Notes: generated from the sequence alone by a model not told the origin. Numbered from the stretch's first letter, positions 9,143 through 17,312 are shown. The stretch is DNA of 64,000 nt from Kitasatospora sp. NBC_00240 (GCF_026342405.1 NZ_JAPEMU010000001.1:9238001-9302000), one strand, 5' to 3'. Made by a program: numbers and translations.

Positions 9143-10054
9143 ATGGGAACTCTCATCGCGCGAATCCACGACGCCGCCGCGGCGGACGGCATCGGCAGCC
9201 GGCTCCTCAAGGCGCTGGACGCGCTGGGGGACGCCGAGGACCTGGACCGGATCGCCGAACCGCTGCAGCGCGTCGTCCAGGGCCTGCCCCTGGGACGCCT
9301 GCGTGGGGTGCTGCACGGCCGGCCCCTGGGACACCCGCTGCACCCGGCCCTCGTTCAACTGCCGCTCGGGGCCTGGGTGTCCGCCGCCGTCCTCGACGTC
9401 GTACCCGGCTCGGAGCGCGCCGCCGAGGTACTGGTCGCGGTGGGCGTGGTGGCCGCCGCCCCGGCTGCCTGGACGGGTTGGGTCGACTGGGCGGAGCAGC
9501 ACGAGCAGCAGATGCGCACCGGTCTGCTGCACGCGGCGTCGATGGCGGTCGCCGTGGCCCTGCACGGTGCCTCATGGGTGGCGCGCTCGCGCGACAGTCA
9601 CCGGTTGGGGCGTGCCTTGGGACTGGCCGGGCTCGCGGCGGTGAGCTGCGGGGCGGCGCTCGGCGGGCACCTCGCCTATCGGCAGGCCGCCGGGGCGAAC
9701 AAGGCGGAGCCCGTCGCGCACCTGGTCGAGCCCGGCTGGCACACGCTCGGGCGCACCGCGGATTTCCCCGTCGGCGAGGCGGCGCGCCGGACGATCGGAG
9801 AGGTGGCCGTGTTGGTGGTGCGGGAGGCCGAGGAGGTGTTCCACGTCCTGGCCGACCGGTGCAGCCACGCCTCCGGCCCGCTCTCGCAGGGCAAGGTCGC
9901 GGACGGCTGCGTGACCTGCCCCTGGCACGGCAGTGTCTTCCGCCTCACCGACGGTTGGAACGTCGACGGACCCGCCACCGCCCCGCAGCCCAAATTCGTC
10001 ACCCGCACCGACGACCAGGGCAATCTGCAGGCACGTCTGCCCGGGGCCGGCTGA
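9143..10054 (+). CDS. DUF2231 membrane domain fused to a Rieske [2Fe-2S] domain
   Basis: 303 residues. Residues ~40-190 form a four-helix DUF2231 domain (HGRPLGHPLHPALVQLPLG opens it). Residues ~205-300 are a Rieske domain with the cluster ligands in CSH and CPWH (CSHASGPL ... CVTCPWHG), 16 residues between the two pairs as in ferredoxin-type Rieske centres. The fusion places an electron-transfer domain at the membrane. Start: ATG 9143 after GGAG at 9137-9140; close spacing. The redox partner is unknown. Confidence 0.88.
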   Translation: MGTLIARIHDAAAADGIGSRLLKALDALGDAEDLDRIAEPLQRVVQGLPLGRLRGVLHGRPLGHPLHPALVQLPLGAWVSAAVLDVVPGSERAAEVLVAVGVVAAAPAAWTGWVDWAEQHEQQMRTGLLHAASMAVAVALHGASWVARSRDSHRLGRALGLAGLAAVSCGAALGGHLAYRQAAGANKAEPVAHLVEPGWHTLGRTADFPVGEAARRTIGEVAVLVVREAEEVFHVLADRCSHASGPLSQGKVADGCVTCPWHGSVFRLTDGWNVDGPATAPQPKFVTRTDDQGNLQARLPGAG

Positions 10055-10085
10055 ACCGGCCGCCCGCCGACCCCGGAGCGCCCGT

Positions 10086-10420
10086 TCAGATCTCCCGGAG
10101 CGCCGGCAACAGGGTCGCCTCCGCCCATGCCAGGAAAGGCCGTTGAGCGTCGCCGCCGATCTGGATCAGCGCGACCTCGGTGAACCCGGCGTCCTGGTAG
10201 GCACGGACCGCGTCCACGAACGCGGGGAGATCGTCGCCGCACGGGATGGAGCGTGCCACGTCCTGCGGCCGGACGAACCGGCTCGCCGCGGCGGACGCGG
10301 CCGGGCCGGGGAGTTCGGCGTCGACCTTCCAGCCACCTCCGAACCGGCGGAACTGGTCATGGACCCGGGCGACGGCGGCCTCCCGGTCCCGGTCGAAACA
10401 GACCGGCACCTGGCCGACCC
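10086..10420 (-). pseudogene. C-terminal relic of an F420-dependent LLM oxidoreductase
   Basis: The frame reads VPVCFDRDREAAVARVHDQF and DVARSIPCGDDLPAFV, then DAGFTEVALIQIGGDAQ and FLAWAEATLLPALREI. This matches the last third of TIGR03557-type F420 luciferase-like enzymes. The TIM-barrel front with the F420 site is absent; upstream sequence is unrelated. An internal ATG at 10409 exists, but such a fragment cannot fold as the enzyme. The 3' end looks normal. Confidence 0.75.
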
Positions 10421-10513
10421 CATGCCGCGCGCCTGCCCGTGCGGGTGCGACCGAAACGGCCTGCGGGCCGGCCGCAACGGTACGGCCGGGTCGGCTGTGG
10501 GAGGCAGGCGTCC

Positions 10514-10921
10514 TCAGCGCCCGAAATGCAGGCGCCGGTGCCGCGGGACCCGGCCGGACCGTGAGGGCGAGGCGCCCGTCTCCTCGATAGGCGCAACGAC
10601 CCCTCGGCGGTCGTCCGCGAGGCCCGTGTACTGGCCCTGGCCCGGCAGGGCCGTCCCGGCGGCCCGTTCGGCCCGGTAGCTCCGCAGCTCCTTGGACCGG
10701 CGACGCCGGAGAATCCCGCCGCCCGTGGCGAGCAGCAGCCCGAGGCAGAAGACCAGGGCCAGCGCGATACCGGCCAGGAAGATCCCCAGGCTGTTCAAGG
10801 TGGCCAGATCGTTGCCGAACATGGCGACGGTGTAGTCAGGGCCTCCGCCGAGGTTCTCGGCGATCAGCAGGCCGACGAAGGCGCCGCTGGCGCCGAGGAG
10901 CAGCAGTCCGAACAGAAACAT
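10514..10921 (-). CDS. Small two-helix membrane protein
   Basis: 135 residues. Two hydrophobic segments (MFLFGLLLLGASGAFVGLLI and LGIFLAGIALALVFCLGLLL) flank a short NLGGGPDYTVAMFG loop, then a basic cytoplasmic tail (GGGILRRRRSKELRSYRAER). Similar small membrane proteins of unknown function occur in many Streptomyces. The last ~40 residues are low-complexity Arg/Pro-rich, and the frame may run past an ancestral stop. Confidence 0.7.
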   Translation of the reverse strand: MFLFGLLLLGASGAFVGLLIAENLGGGPDYTVAMFGNDLATLNSLGIFLAGIALALVFCLGLLLATGGGILRRRRSKELRSYRAERAAGTALPGQGQYTGLADDRRGVVAPIEETGASPSRSGRVPRHRRLHFGR

Positions 10922-11035
10922 GGGTCTCCCTCTCGCTGGGTCGGGTGCACCGGGGCCGCCGGGCGGTCAGGCCCCCGGTCCTTCTCGCCTGTCCTCGTCG
11001 TGGTGGTCGGGGGCCCGCCTCCCGTCCAGGTGGCC

Positions 11036-11296
11036 TCAGCCTTGGCCGTACGCGTCGGTCAGCACCGGAAGCCGCGCTCCGCAGCCTCGGCACCCCACAC
11101 CGGCGGGCGCCTGCTTGTACACCGCTCCGGCCACGCCGAGGGAGCCCTCGAGCCGTCGCGAGCCGCAGTACGGGCACGCGCGCGGTTCGAAGGCGCGGTC
11201 GCACTGCTGGCACCGGTGCGAGCGCCAGCCCTCAGGGGTCGCCAGCCGTACCGTGTCGGAACTGCCGCAGGCCGGACAGTCGACGTCGTCCACCAC
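11036..11296 (-). CDS. Small zinc-ribbon protein
   Basis: 86 residues with four CxxC knuckles: CPAC, CQQC, CPYC and CRGC, enough for two zinc ribbons. The GTG at 11296 is preferred because GAGGGGAAG lies about nine bases upstream and the first knuckle follows at once; a longer frame to 11410 reads through a tetranucleotide repeat and is unlikely. Function unknown; possibly nucleic-acid or protein binding. A decayed paralogue of HRCxxxxRPFEPRxCPYCGS type lies near 39.3 kb. Confidence 0.75.
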   Translation of the reverse strand: MVDDVDCPACGSSDTVRLATPEGWRSHRCQQCDRAFEPRACPYCGSRRLEGSLGVAGAVYKQAPAGVGCRGCGARLPVLTDAYGQG

Positions 11297-11315
11297 TGTG
11301 AGCTTCCCCTCTTTC

Positions 11316-11362
11316 GTCCGTCCGTCCGTCCGTCCGTCCGCCCGTCCGCCCGTCCGCCCGTC
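11316..11362 (+). repeat. GTCC tetranucleotide tract followed by GTCCGCCC units
   Basis: Six GTCC units run into three copies of an 8-bp variant (GTCCGCCC). It lies just upstream of the preferred start of the minus-strand zinc-ribbon gene, so length change here could alter the leader or promoter spacing. Confidence 0.85.
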
Positions 11363-11691
11363 GCCGGAGGCGGCCTGCCGCACTCGGCCGGGGCCGTCGG
11401 ACGACCCCATGGTCAGGCCCGACGTCGCCCGCCCGGCGGGGTCCGGCGTGGCCGCCCGCCCGCCTCCGGTTCGTCACGCGTCTGCCCCCTTCTTCGGCGC
11501 TCACACGCGGGGGGTGGCGGGCGGAGCGTTTCCGGCCGGCCCCCGGGGGCAGGTGCGACATGGCCCGTGGCGGAGCTGCTCGGACGCCTCGGACACGTCG
11601 GCGTCGCCCAGCGCTTCGACGCAGGCCCGTCGATTCGGTCCACGCCCGTCGATCACCAGGTCCGCACCCGTCGATCACCAGGGAGACCCGG
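11363..11691. other. Intergenic region before the carboxylate-amine ligase
   Basis: I see no supported gene. The right end holds a 16-bp direct repeat (CCCGTCGATCACCAGG at 11645-11660 and 11667-11682) that runs up to the ribosome binding site of the next gene, with a weaker partial copy near 11625. It could be a duplicated binding site or another short tandem duplication. Confidence 0.5.
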
Positions 11692-12813
11692 ATGTCCACC
11701 TCAGAATTCGCTCCACGACGCCCACCGCTCACGCTCGGTGTCGAGGAGGAGTTCCTGCTGGCGGACCGGCGAACCCGGGTGACGGTCCCCCGCGCGGGCG
11801 AGGTCATCGCGGACGTGGAGACGGTGCTCGGGCCACAGGTGCAGAGCGAATTCTTCGCCACCCAGGTGGAGGTGTGCACGGAACCGGTGGCCACCGCAGG
11901 TGAGCTGCGCCGGCAACTGCTGCACGGCCGGCGGGTGACCGCGGCGGCGGCACGGCGTGCCGACTGCCTGCTGGTCGCCTCGGCCAGCGGGATCCTGAGC
12001 TGCCGGCCGATGCGGATCACCGACGGCGACCGCTATCGGAGGATCGCCGGACTCGTCGGTCCGCTGGCCACCGGAGCGGGCGAACTGGGCGGCTGCCATG
12101 TCCATCTCGGCACCCTCAGCAGGGCCGACGCGCTGCTGTTGAGCGGGCGGCTGCGGCCGTGGTTGCCGGTGTTCCAGGCGTTGACGGTCAACTCTCCCTT
12201 CGCGGGCGGGTTGAACCGCAACTGCGCGAGTTGGCGGTCCCTGCGGTACGCGCGTTGGCCCACCGTCGGGCCCGCGCCGGTGCTGGACGAGCGGGGTTAC
12301 GACGAGCTGGCCGACCGCCTCGTCGCGCAGGGAACGGTCCTGGACCGGCGGATGATCTACTGGTACGCCCGGCCGTCCGAGCACCTGCCGACCCTGGAGA
12401 TCCGGGTGGCCGACGTCAACGCAGGAGTGGACACCACCCTGTTACTGGCGCTGCTGCTCCGCGGCCTGGCCGCCGTGCTCCTCGACGAGGCGGACCGGGG
12501 AGTCCCGGGGCCGGTGGTCAGCGATTCGCAACTGACCGGCGCCCACCGGCAGGCGGCCCTGTACGGACTGCGCGGTACGGGGGTCGGCCCGGACGGCGTC
12601 GCCCGGCCGATGCTCCAGCTGCTGGGTGAACTCCTACGGCGCGGCGCTCCAGGGCTGGCGGCGACGGGCGACCTCGAACAGGTCAAGTCGCTGCTCGGCG
12701 GGCTGCTGGCCGCCGGGACGGGGGCGGAGCGCCAGCAGGCCGTCCGGCGTCGCCACGGGTCCCTCACCGAGGTCGTCGACGACCTCGCGGCCCTGACCGT
12801 CCACGCGGGCTGA
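11692..12813 (+). CDS. Carboxylate-amine ligase (YbdK / GCS2 family)
   Basis: 373 residues. Family marks: TLGVEEEFLL at residues ~13-22 (ATP/Mg site Glu), GGCHVHLG in the middle and LEIRVADVNAGVD near residue 240. The fold is that of glutamate-cysteine ligase type 2; members make gamma-glutamyl or other amide bonds with ATP. Start: ATG 11692 with GGGAGA about six bases upstream. The last codons and stop are duplicated in the DNA (22-bp unit), leaving the protein intact. Confidence 0.9.
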   Translation: MSTSEFAPRRPPLTLGVEEEFLLADRRTRVTVPRAGEVIADVETVLGPQVQSEFFATQVEVCTEPVATAGELRRQLLHGRRVTAAAARRADCLLVASASGILSCRPMRITDGDRYRRIAGLVGPLATGAGELGGCHVHLGTLSRADALLLSGRLRPWLPVFQALTVNSPFAGGLNRNCASWRSLRYARWPTVGPAPVLDERGYDELADRLVAQGTVLDRRMIYWYARPSEHLPTLEIRVADVNAGVDTTLLLALLLRGLAAVLLDEADRGVPGPVVSDSQLTGAHRQAALYGLRGTGVGPDGVARPMLQLLGELLRRGAPGLAATGDLEQVKSLLGGLLAAGTGAERQQAVRRRHGSLTEVVDDLAALTVHAG

Positions 12814-12835
12814 CCTGACCGTCCACGCGGGCTGA
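12792..12835 (+). repeat. 22-bp perfect tandem duplication over a stop codon
   Basis: The unit CCTGACCGTCCACGCGGGCTGA... (22 bp, each copy ending in TGA) occurs twice without spacer. The first copy contains the last codons and TGA of the ligase gene; the second lies just after the stop. Confidence 0.95.
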
Positions 12836-12895
12836 GGAGCGGCCGACTTCGCGGAGCCCGCACCCGTCCGCTCCGGCCGGTGAGCCGCCCGGCCT

Positions 12896-13020
12896 CGCCG
12901 GGGCCGTCCGTCGGGCAGTACGAGCGCGGGGCCCGTATCGCGTGTACGGCCTCGCCGCCGGGGCCGTCCGTCGGGCAGTACGAGCGCGGGGCCCGTATCG
13001 CGTGTACGGCCTCGCCGCCG
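12896..13020. repeat. 60-bp perfect tandem duplication
   Basis: Bases 12901-12960 and 12961-13020 are identical over all 60 positions, with five further matching bases on the left; a diverging third copy fades out after 13021. It sits in a stretch without a recognisable gene (12836-13200), between the ligase gene and a BrkB relic. The perfect identity implies a recent event. Confidence 0.97.
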
Positions 13021-13204
13021 GGGGCGTCCGGTGCCCGGAGCCCCGGGCGGGCAGGGGAGCGGCGGAGCCGCCGTACGCTCCGTCGCCCGGCAATCCCGCG
13101 ATGGGCCTCGCGAGGCGGCGCGGATCCAGCGTGTGCCTGGCGGGCGTGCCGTCGGACGCACCGTGTCCGGACGGCGTCTCCCGGCCTCAGGTCGCGGCCG
13201 GGGC

Positions 13205-13706
13205 GAGGTCGACCTGCCGGGTCGTGGTGTTCACCGGCCCGCTGGCGGACCGCGTCGGCAGGGCGCTCGGTCTGGGGGACACCGCGCTGACGGTCTGGGC
13301 CGTCGCCAAGTGGCCGGTCCTGGTGCTGCTGGTCACCCTCATGATCGCCGTTCTCCACTGGGCCGCACCCAATGTCCGCAACCGCGGATTCCGCTGGATC
13401 TCCCCGGGCAGTCTGCCGGCGGTCGCGCTCTGGATGGCAGCCTCCGCCAGGTTCGCCCTGTACGTCGCGAACTTCTCGTCGTACAACAAGACGTACGGCA
13501 CCCTGGCGGGAGTCGTCGTTCTCCTCGTCTGGTTGTGGATCTCCAACCTTTGGTTGTGGATCTCCAACCTTGCCATTCTGCCGGGCCCGGAGTTCGACGC
13601 CGAGCTGTCCCGCGAACGCGCCGTCGAGGGCGGTCTGCCGAAGGACGAGGAGCCGTACGTCCGGCCCCGCGACACCCGGACGTGGCCCGAGGACGAGCAG
13701 CCCTGA
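13205..13706 (+). pseudogene. C-terminal half of a YihY/BrkB membrane protein
   Basis: From VVVFTGPLADRVGRALGLG the frame follows the second half of the YihY/BrkB (UPF0761) family: AVLHWAAPNVRNRGFRWISP, then FALYVANFSSYNKTYGTLAG and PGPEFDAELSRERAVEGG. The front ~150 residues and their helices are missing and no start codon or ribosome binding site is evident. In the last helix seven residues (WLWISNL) are duplicated by a 21-bp tandem repeat, and the usual LLG near the end is PGP. Non-functional by truncation. Confidence 0.8.
13530..13571 (+). repeat. 21-bp in-frame tandem duplication in the BrkB relic
   Basis: The 21-bp unit starting TGGTTGTGGATCTCC occurs twice without spacer and doubles WLWISNL in the last membrane helix. 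Confidence 0.95.
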
Positions 13707-13793
13707 TCCGCCCGACCCTTTTGTGCGCCCCGCCACGGGTGGGGCGACCCCGGCGTCCGACGCCGCGGACACGGTAAGTGATAGGGAGAAGAC

Positions 13794-14162
13794 ATGACGC
13801 TCTCGCACCCCGCTGAACGCGGTGACGGCAGGCGCGGCCGGTTCGAGCGGCTCGCCGAAGCGGCCTCCAACCTCACCAGCTCGCCCGCGTTCTCCGTGTT
13901 CTGCGTCCTGCTGGTGGCCGCCTTCTTCGCCGTCCACGCGGCCGGCCTGTCCGCGGAGTGGCAGATCCTGGTGGGCGACACCATGACCGCGGTCACCCTG
14001 CTGCTGCTGGCGCTGCTCAAGAACGCCGAGCGCCGCGCCGAACACGCCCTCCAGCGCAAACTCGACGCGATCGCGGCCGCCCTGCTCGAACAGCACGAGG
14101 GGCACCCGGGCGAGGCGCACGAGGAGCTCCGTAAGGCGATCCGGATGGAGGAGCGGCTCTGA
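13794..14162 (+). CDS. Low-affinity iron permease family protein
   Basis: 122 residues. The pattern follows PF04120: RFERLAEAASNLTSSPAFSV, then hydrophobic FCVLLVAAFFAVHAAGL, then VGDTMTAVTLLLLALLKNAE and a charged helical tail. Two membrane helices. AGGGAGAAGAC directly precedes ATG 13794, a strong start. In yeast relatives the family imports Fe2+; in bacteria the role is untested and a structural or stress role is possible. Confidence 0.8.
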   Translation: MTLSHPAERGDGRRGRFERLAEAASNLTSSPAFSVFCVLLVAAFFAVHAAGLSAEWQILVGDTMTAVTLLLLALLKNAERRAEHALQRKLDAIAAALLEQHEGHPGEAHEELRKAIRMEERL

Positions 14163-14283
14163 GCACGCCGCCCCGGCCCGCCGCACCGCCCCTTCGGCCC
14201 GCGATCCGCCTGACACCCCGGCACCGGCCGGACGGCGGCGCGCGCCCGGCCGCCGGGACCCGAGCTTTCGAGGAGGAACCCGG

Positions 14284-14515
14284 ATGAGCACGGTGAAGGA
14301 ATCGGTCGAGCTGGACGTGCCCCTGCACACCGCCTACCACCAGTGGACGCAGTTCGAGGAGTTCCCGAAGTTCATGGAGGGCGTCGACGAGGTCGTCCAG
14401 CTGGACGAGCGCCGTAGCCACTGGCGGACCAGCATCGCCGGGCGTCAGCCGTGAGTTCGACACCGAGATCGTCGATCAACTGCCGGACGAGCGGGTGGCT
14501 TGGCGGACCACCGTC
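14284..14515 (+). pseudogene. Frameshifted SRPBCC (polyketide-cyclase-like) gene
   Basis: Starts well (GAGGAGGAACCCGG then ATG) and reads KESVELDVPLHTAYHQWTQF and FMEGVDEVVQLDE, closely like the intact gene at 38359. At the GGG run 14440-14442 one extra base shifts the frame and a TGA follows at 14452. The homology continues in another frame (EFDTEIVDQLPDERVAWRT) to about 14510 and then stops. So it carries both a frameshift and a lost C-terminal two thirds. Confidence 0.85.
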
Positions 14516-14625
14516 GTGCTCGCGAGTTCCGCGTCGGCCCGCGAACTGGCGGTGTTGCGGCGGGTGCTGGACTGCGACGAGGTACTCGCGGCAGCTACCG
14601 CCGCGTCCGATTTCCTGTTCCGGGC

Positions 14626-14674
14626 ACAGGTTGGGGCGGGACCGATCGATCCGATCGGTCCCGCCCCAACCTGT
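14626..14674. terminator. Perfect 23-bp inverted repeat, terminator of csbD
   Basis: Two perfect 23-base arms (left arm begins ACAGGTTGGGGCGGG) surround a 3-base loop ATC. It lies 12 bases beyond the stop of the minus-strand csbD-like gene, so it should end that transcript, and may also stop rightward read-through from the SRPBCC relic. Confidence 0.85.
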
Positions 14675-14685
14675 GTACTACTGCC

Positions 14686-14859
14686 TCAGTGCTTGGTGGC
14701 GTCCTTGAGCTTCTCACCGGCCTGCTTCACGTCCGCCTTGATCTGGTCGCCCTTCCCGGAGATCTCCGTCGAGCGGTCGCCGGTCGCCTTTCCTGCGGCC
14801 TCCTTGGCCTTCCCCTTCGCCGATTCGGCAGCGTTTTCGATCTTGTCCTTCGCGCCCAT
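14686..14859 (-). CDS. CsbD family stress protein
   Basis: 57 residues: MGAKDKIENAAESAKGKAKE, then GKATGDRSTEISGKGDQ and a KADVKQAGEKLKDATKH end. CsbD proteins are small, charged, soluble proteins of the general stress response. ATG 14859 preferred, with GAGAAGG nine bases upstream; a TTG three codons earlier is possible. Ends just before the strong hairpin at 14626-14674. Confidence 0.85.
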   Translation of the reverse strand: MGAKDKIENAAESAKGKAKEAAGKATGDRSTEISGKGDQIKADVKQAGEKLKDATKH

Positions 14860-14967
14860 TCCGACCAACCTTCTCAGTGTTTTCCGTGTACGTTCTTGTG
14901 TTCCGTATGCGCCTTGCGGTCGACATGCGTCTTGTAGTCGACTTCCATGGACGCCGGGTGCCGCGCC

Positions 14968-15126
14968 TCACCAGCGGTACCAGCGACCCCCGTCCGCTCC
15001 GTGCAGGACGAAACCCAGCAGCCACAGTGCCAGGACCACCAGGGCCACCCACCACAGCGCGTGGATCGCGAAACCCACTCCGCCCAGGATCAGGGCCAGC
15101 AGGAGAACCAGAAGTACGACGCCCAT
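14968..15126 (-). CDS. 52-residue hydrophobic membrane protein
   Basis: A short gene supported by a strong AAGGAGG ribosome binding site seven bases before ATG 15126. The protein starts MGVVLLVLLLALILGGVGF, continues AIHALWWVALVVLALWLLG, and ends HGADGGRWYRW: two helices with a Trp/Arg tail. This is the conserved 'hydrophobic protein' (lmo0937/DUF5670-like) of actinobacteria, often near csbD and general stress genes. It lies upstream of the csbD-like gene on the same strand and may share its transcript. Confidence 0.85.
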   Translation of the reverse strand: MGVVLLVLLLALILGGVGFAIHALWWVALVVLALWLLGFVLHGADGGRWYRW

Positions 15127-15223
15127 GACACCAACCTCCTTCGAGCCGCGTCTGCCCGGGGGTGGGCAGAATATGCAGATCGACGGGGAGATGTTCGCGT
15201 ACTTGCCACTTTCGTCCTTCGCA

Positions 15224-15259
15224 CACGGTAGGAGGTGCGGGTCAGCACCTCCTACCGTG
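15224..15259. terminator. Terminator hairpin after the gvpZ-like gene
   Basis: Perfect 15-bp arms (CACGGTAGGAGGTGC and its complement) around a 6-base loop, about 20 bases beyond the stop of the minus-strand SRPBCC gene and ahead of the hydrophobic-protein gene. Confidence 0.8.
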
Positions 15260-15279
15260 CGCGGCCCGAAGTATCGGGC

Positions 15280-16368
15280 TCATTTCTCTTCCGGCGCCCG
15301 CTCGTCGTCGTACTCGTCCGTCTCGGGGTCTTCGTCGTCCCGGTACTCGTCCTCGTCCGCCTCCTCGTCCTCGTCCCCGTACGGCTCCTCGCGGCCGTCG
15401 TACTCGTCGTCGGCGTAAGCGCCGTCCTCCTCCTCCTCGTATTCGTCCTCCTCCGCCTCCGCCTCCCCTTCGTCGTCGCGGTCGTCGAAACCGGCCTCGT
15501 CCTCGTCGTCAGCGGGGTACTGCTCCTCGTCGCCGTCCCGGTCGGCCTCGTCCTCCATGGCCTCCTCGTGGCTTCGCACCACCTCGCCCTCCCGGATCTC
15601 GCCACGCCAGCCCTCCGGGTCCTCCTCCGCGAACGTGACGTAGCGCTGGAAGTTCTTGAAGTCCAGCCGCAGCCGGCGGCCCTGGGCCCGCCAGATGTTG
15701 CCCGTCTTCTCGAAGAGCCCGGACGGGTAGTACTCGACCACGAGGACGATGCGGGTGAGGGTCGGGCCGAGTTCGTGGAAGCTGACGGCGCCGTGGGTCG
15801 AGCCCTTGGCCCCGTCGGAGGTCCACACGATGCGGTCGTCCGGGATCTGCTCCTGCACCGATGCCTTCCAACTGCGGGTGGAGGGGCCGACCTTGACCTT
15901 CCAGTTGCTGCTGACGTCGTCGCCCTTGTCGACGCTGCGGACGCCCTTGGCGAAGCCGCTGAACCGCTCGTACTGCGTCCAGTGGTCGTAGGCGGTCCGC
16001 AGCGGCACGCCGACGTCGAGCACCTCGACCATGTTCATGACCTTCGTCGTGCCGGACTTGCCGCCCTTCCCTCCGCGGCCGAAGGCCTCCTTGACCTTGC
16101 CGACGACGTTGTCCTTGACGCTCTTGGCCTTCTCGCTCATGAAGGCCTTCAACGGCGATTCCCCCTGGAGAATGCGGCCGCCGGCTTTGGGCAGCACGCC
16201 GCCGTTCTCGGCGACGTCGGAAAGCTGGTGCGTGACGTCCGTCAGCTTGTCACCGGCCTTCTCCGCCAGGCGTTCAGCCTGGACGCCGAGATAGTTCACG
16301 ACCTCTTCGCGCAGCCGGTCCAACCCCGAGACCTCGGTGTCGGAAGGGCGTTCTTCCGTCCTGGCCAT
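15280..16368 (-). CDS. Gas-vesicle-linked SRPBCC protein with acidic tail (GvpZ-like)
   Basis: 362 residues. Residues 1-105 are a charged helical region (VQAERLAEKAGDKLTDVTH). Residues ~110-260 form a SRPBCC/cyclase-like domain (VEVLDVGVPLRTAYDHWTQY, then DDRIVWTSDGAKGSTHGAVS). The last ~95 residues are almost all Asp/Glu (for example EDEYEEEEDGAYADDEYDG). Streptomyces gas vesicle loci carry such a gene next to a gvpY-like gene. The start lies two bases after the upstream stop, with GGGAGG inside that gene's end, so translation is coupled. Role in vesicles unknown; the acidic tail may pair with the basic partner encoded upstream. Confidence 0.8.
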   Translation of the reverse strand: MARTEERPSDTEVSGLDRLREEVVNYLGVQAERLAEKAGDKLTDVTHQLSDVAENGGVLPKAGGRILQGESPLKAFMSEKAKSVKDNVVGKVKEAFGRGGKGGKSGTTKVMNMVEVLDVGVPLRTAYDHWTQYERFSGFAKGVRSVDKGDDVSSNWKVKVGPSTRSWKASVQEQIPDDRIVWTSDGAKGSTHGAVSFHELGPTLTRIVLVVEYYPSGLFEKTGNIWRAQGRRLRLDFKNFQRYVTFAEEDPEGWRGEIREGEVVRSHEEAMEDEADRDGDEEQYPADDEDEAGFDDRDDEGEAEAEEDEYEEEEDGAYADDEYDGREEPYGDEDEEADEDEYRDDEDPETDEYDDERAPEEK

Positions 16369-16370
16369 GG

Positions 16371-17312
16371 CTACCTCCCGCGGCCGGCTCGGGCGGGCGC
16401 CTTCTTCGCGGCGCTCCGCTTGGCCGTGGCCGCCTTCTTCGCCGGGGCGGCCGACTTCTTGGCGGCCCTCGGCGCAGGTGCGGCCTTCTTGGCGGGTGCT
16501 TTCTTGGCAGGTGCCTTCTTGGCCGGTGTCTTCCTTGCCGGTGCGGACTTCTTCGCGGCCGTCTTACGCGGCTCGGCCTCGCCCTTCGCGGGCGCCTTGC
16601 GCGCGGTCGACTTCTTCGCCGCCGCCTTGCTCGGGGAGCGCTGCGCCAGATCCGTCTTGCCCTGTTCTGCCTTGGCGGGCGCTGCCCTGCCGGCGGTGCG
16701 GCGGCGGGGCTCCTCGTCCTCCCCGGCGGTCGTGGTGCGGCGGCGCGGCCGGGCGGTGGATTTCTTCGCGGCCTCGGGCTCGGATTCCTCCGGCGCCTTC
16801 GCGGTGCGGCGGCGTCGGGCCCGCGGCGGTTTCGCCTCCTCGGGTTCGGGCTCCTCCGGTGGCCCGGCCTCCTCCTCGTCCTCCTCGTCCTCCTCCGGTT
16901 CCGGCTCGGATTCCCTCTCGTCCTCCTCGGGTTCCTCGTCCTCGGGTTCCTCGTCCTCGTACTCGTCCTCGGCGTACTCGTCCTCGGCCTCGTCCTCCTC
17001 CTGGCCGAGCCGCTGGGTGCGGTCGCGCAGTGAGTCGGCCAGCTCGGCGAGCCGTTTGTTCGCGGCCGCCGCTACGGCATGCTTGCCGGCCTCCAGCAAC
17101 TCACCGCGGACCTGCTCGTTGAGTTCGGTGAACTGCGGGAGTTCGGAGAGCCGGCGCATTCCCTCGGTGGCCAGCTGGCGCGGGTCGAGGCCGAACCGGC
17201 GGCCGGCGAGATAGGTGGCCACGGCGAAGGCCATCCGGCCCTTCTTCGCGCGGCCGAGGACGTAGCCACCCGCGACTGCGGCCGCGAGAGCAACTTTCGC
17301 AGTTTCCTTCAC
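16371..17312 (-). CDS. Gas-vesicle-linked protein with H1-like basic tail (GvpY-like)
   Basis: 313 residues. The first ~110 form an ordered part (VAGGYVLGRAKKGRMAFAVA, then helical segments). Next comes an acidic stretch (EDEYEDEEPEDEEPEEDE), then a long Lys/Ala/Pro tail with repeated KKAPAKKAPAKK and AAKKS units like histone H1 or HupS tails. Such proteins are sometimes mislabelled DNA primase. In Streptomyces gvp loci this gene type (gvpY) lies inside the cluster between gvpG and gvpJ; here it heads a divergent pair. Basic and acidic tails encoded by neighbouring genes suggest binding to each other or to nucleic acid. Confidence 0.78.
   Translation of the reverse strand: MKETAKVALAAAVAGGYVLGRAKKGRMAFAVATYLAGRRFGLDPRQLATEGMRRLSELPQFTELNEQVRGELLEAGKHAVAAAANKRLAELADSLRDRTQRLGQEEDEAEDEYAEDEYEDEEPEDEEPEEDERESEPEPEEDEEDEEEAGPPEEPEPEEAKPPRARRRRTAKAPEESEPEAAKKSTARPRRRTTTAGEDEEPRRRTAGRAAPAKAEQGKTDLAQRSPSKAAAKKSTARKAPAKGEAEPRKTAAKKSAPARKTPAKKAPAKKAPAKKAAPAPRAAKKSAAPAKKAATAKRSAAKKAPARAGRGR

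Noticed and set aside
12891..13020. Possible CRISPR-like repeats
   Set aside because: Only two direct copies with no spacer between them; no cas genes.
12357..14330. A 657-codon minus frame containing repeated GGEAVHAIRAPRSY units
   Set aside because: The apparent protein repeat comes from the 60-bp DNA duplication; no ribosome binding site and it opposes real coding in the BrkB relic and iron-permease-like gene.
15280..17312. Annotation of the Lys/Ala-rich protein as DNA primase or histone
   Set aside because: No primase motif; the basic tail is low complexity and the context is gas vesicle genes.
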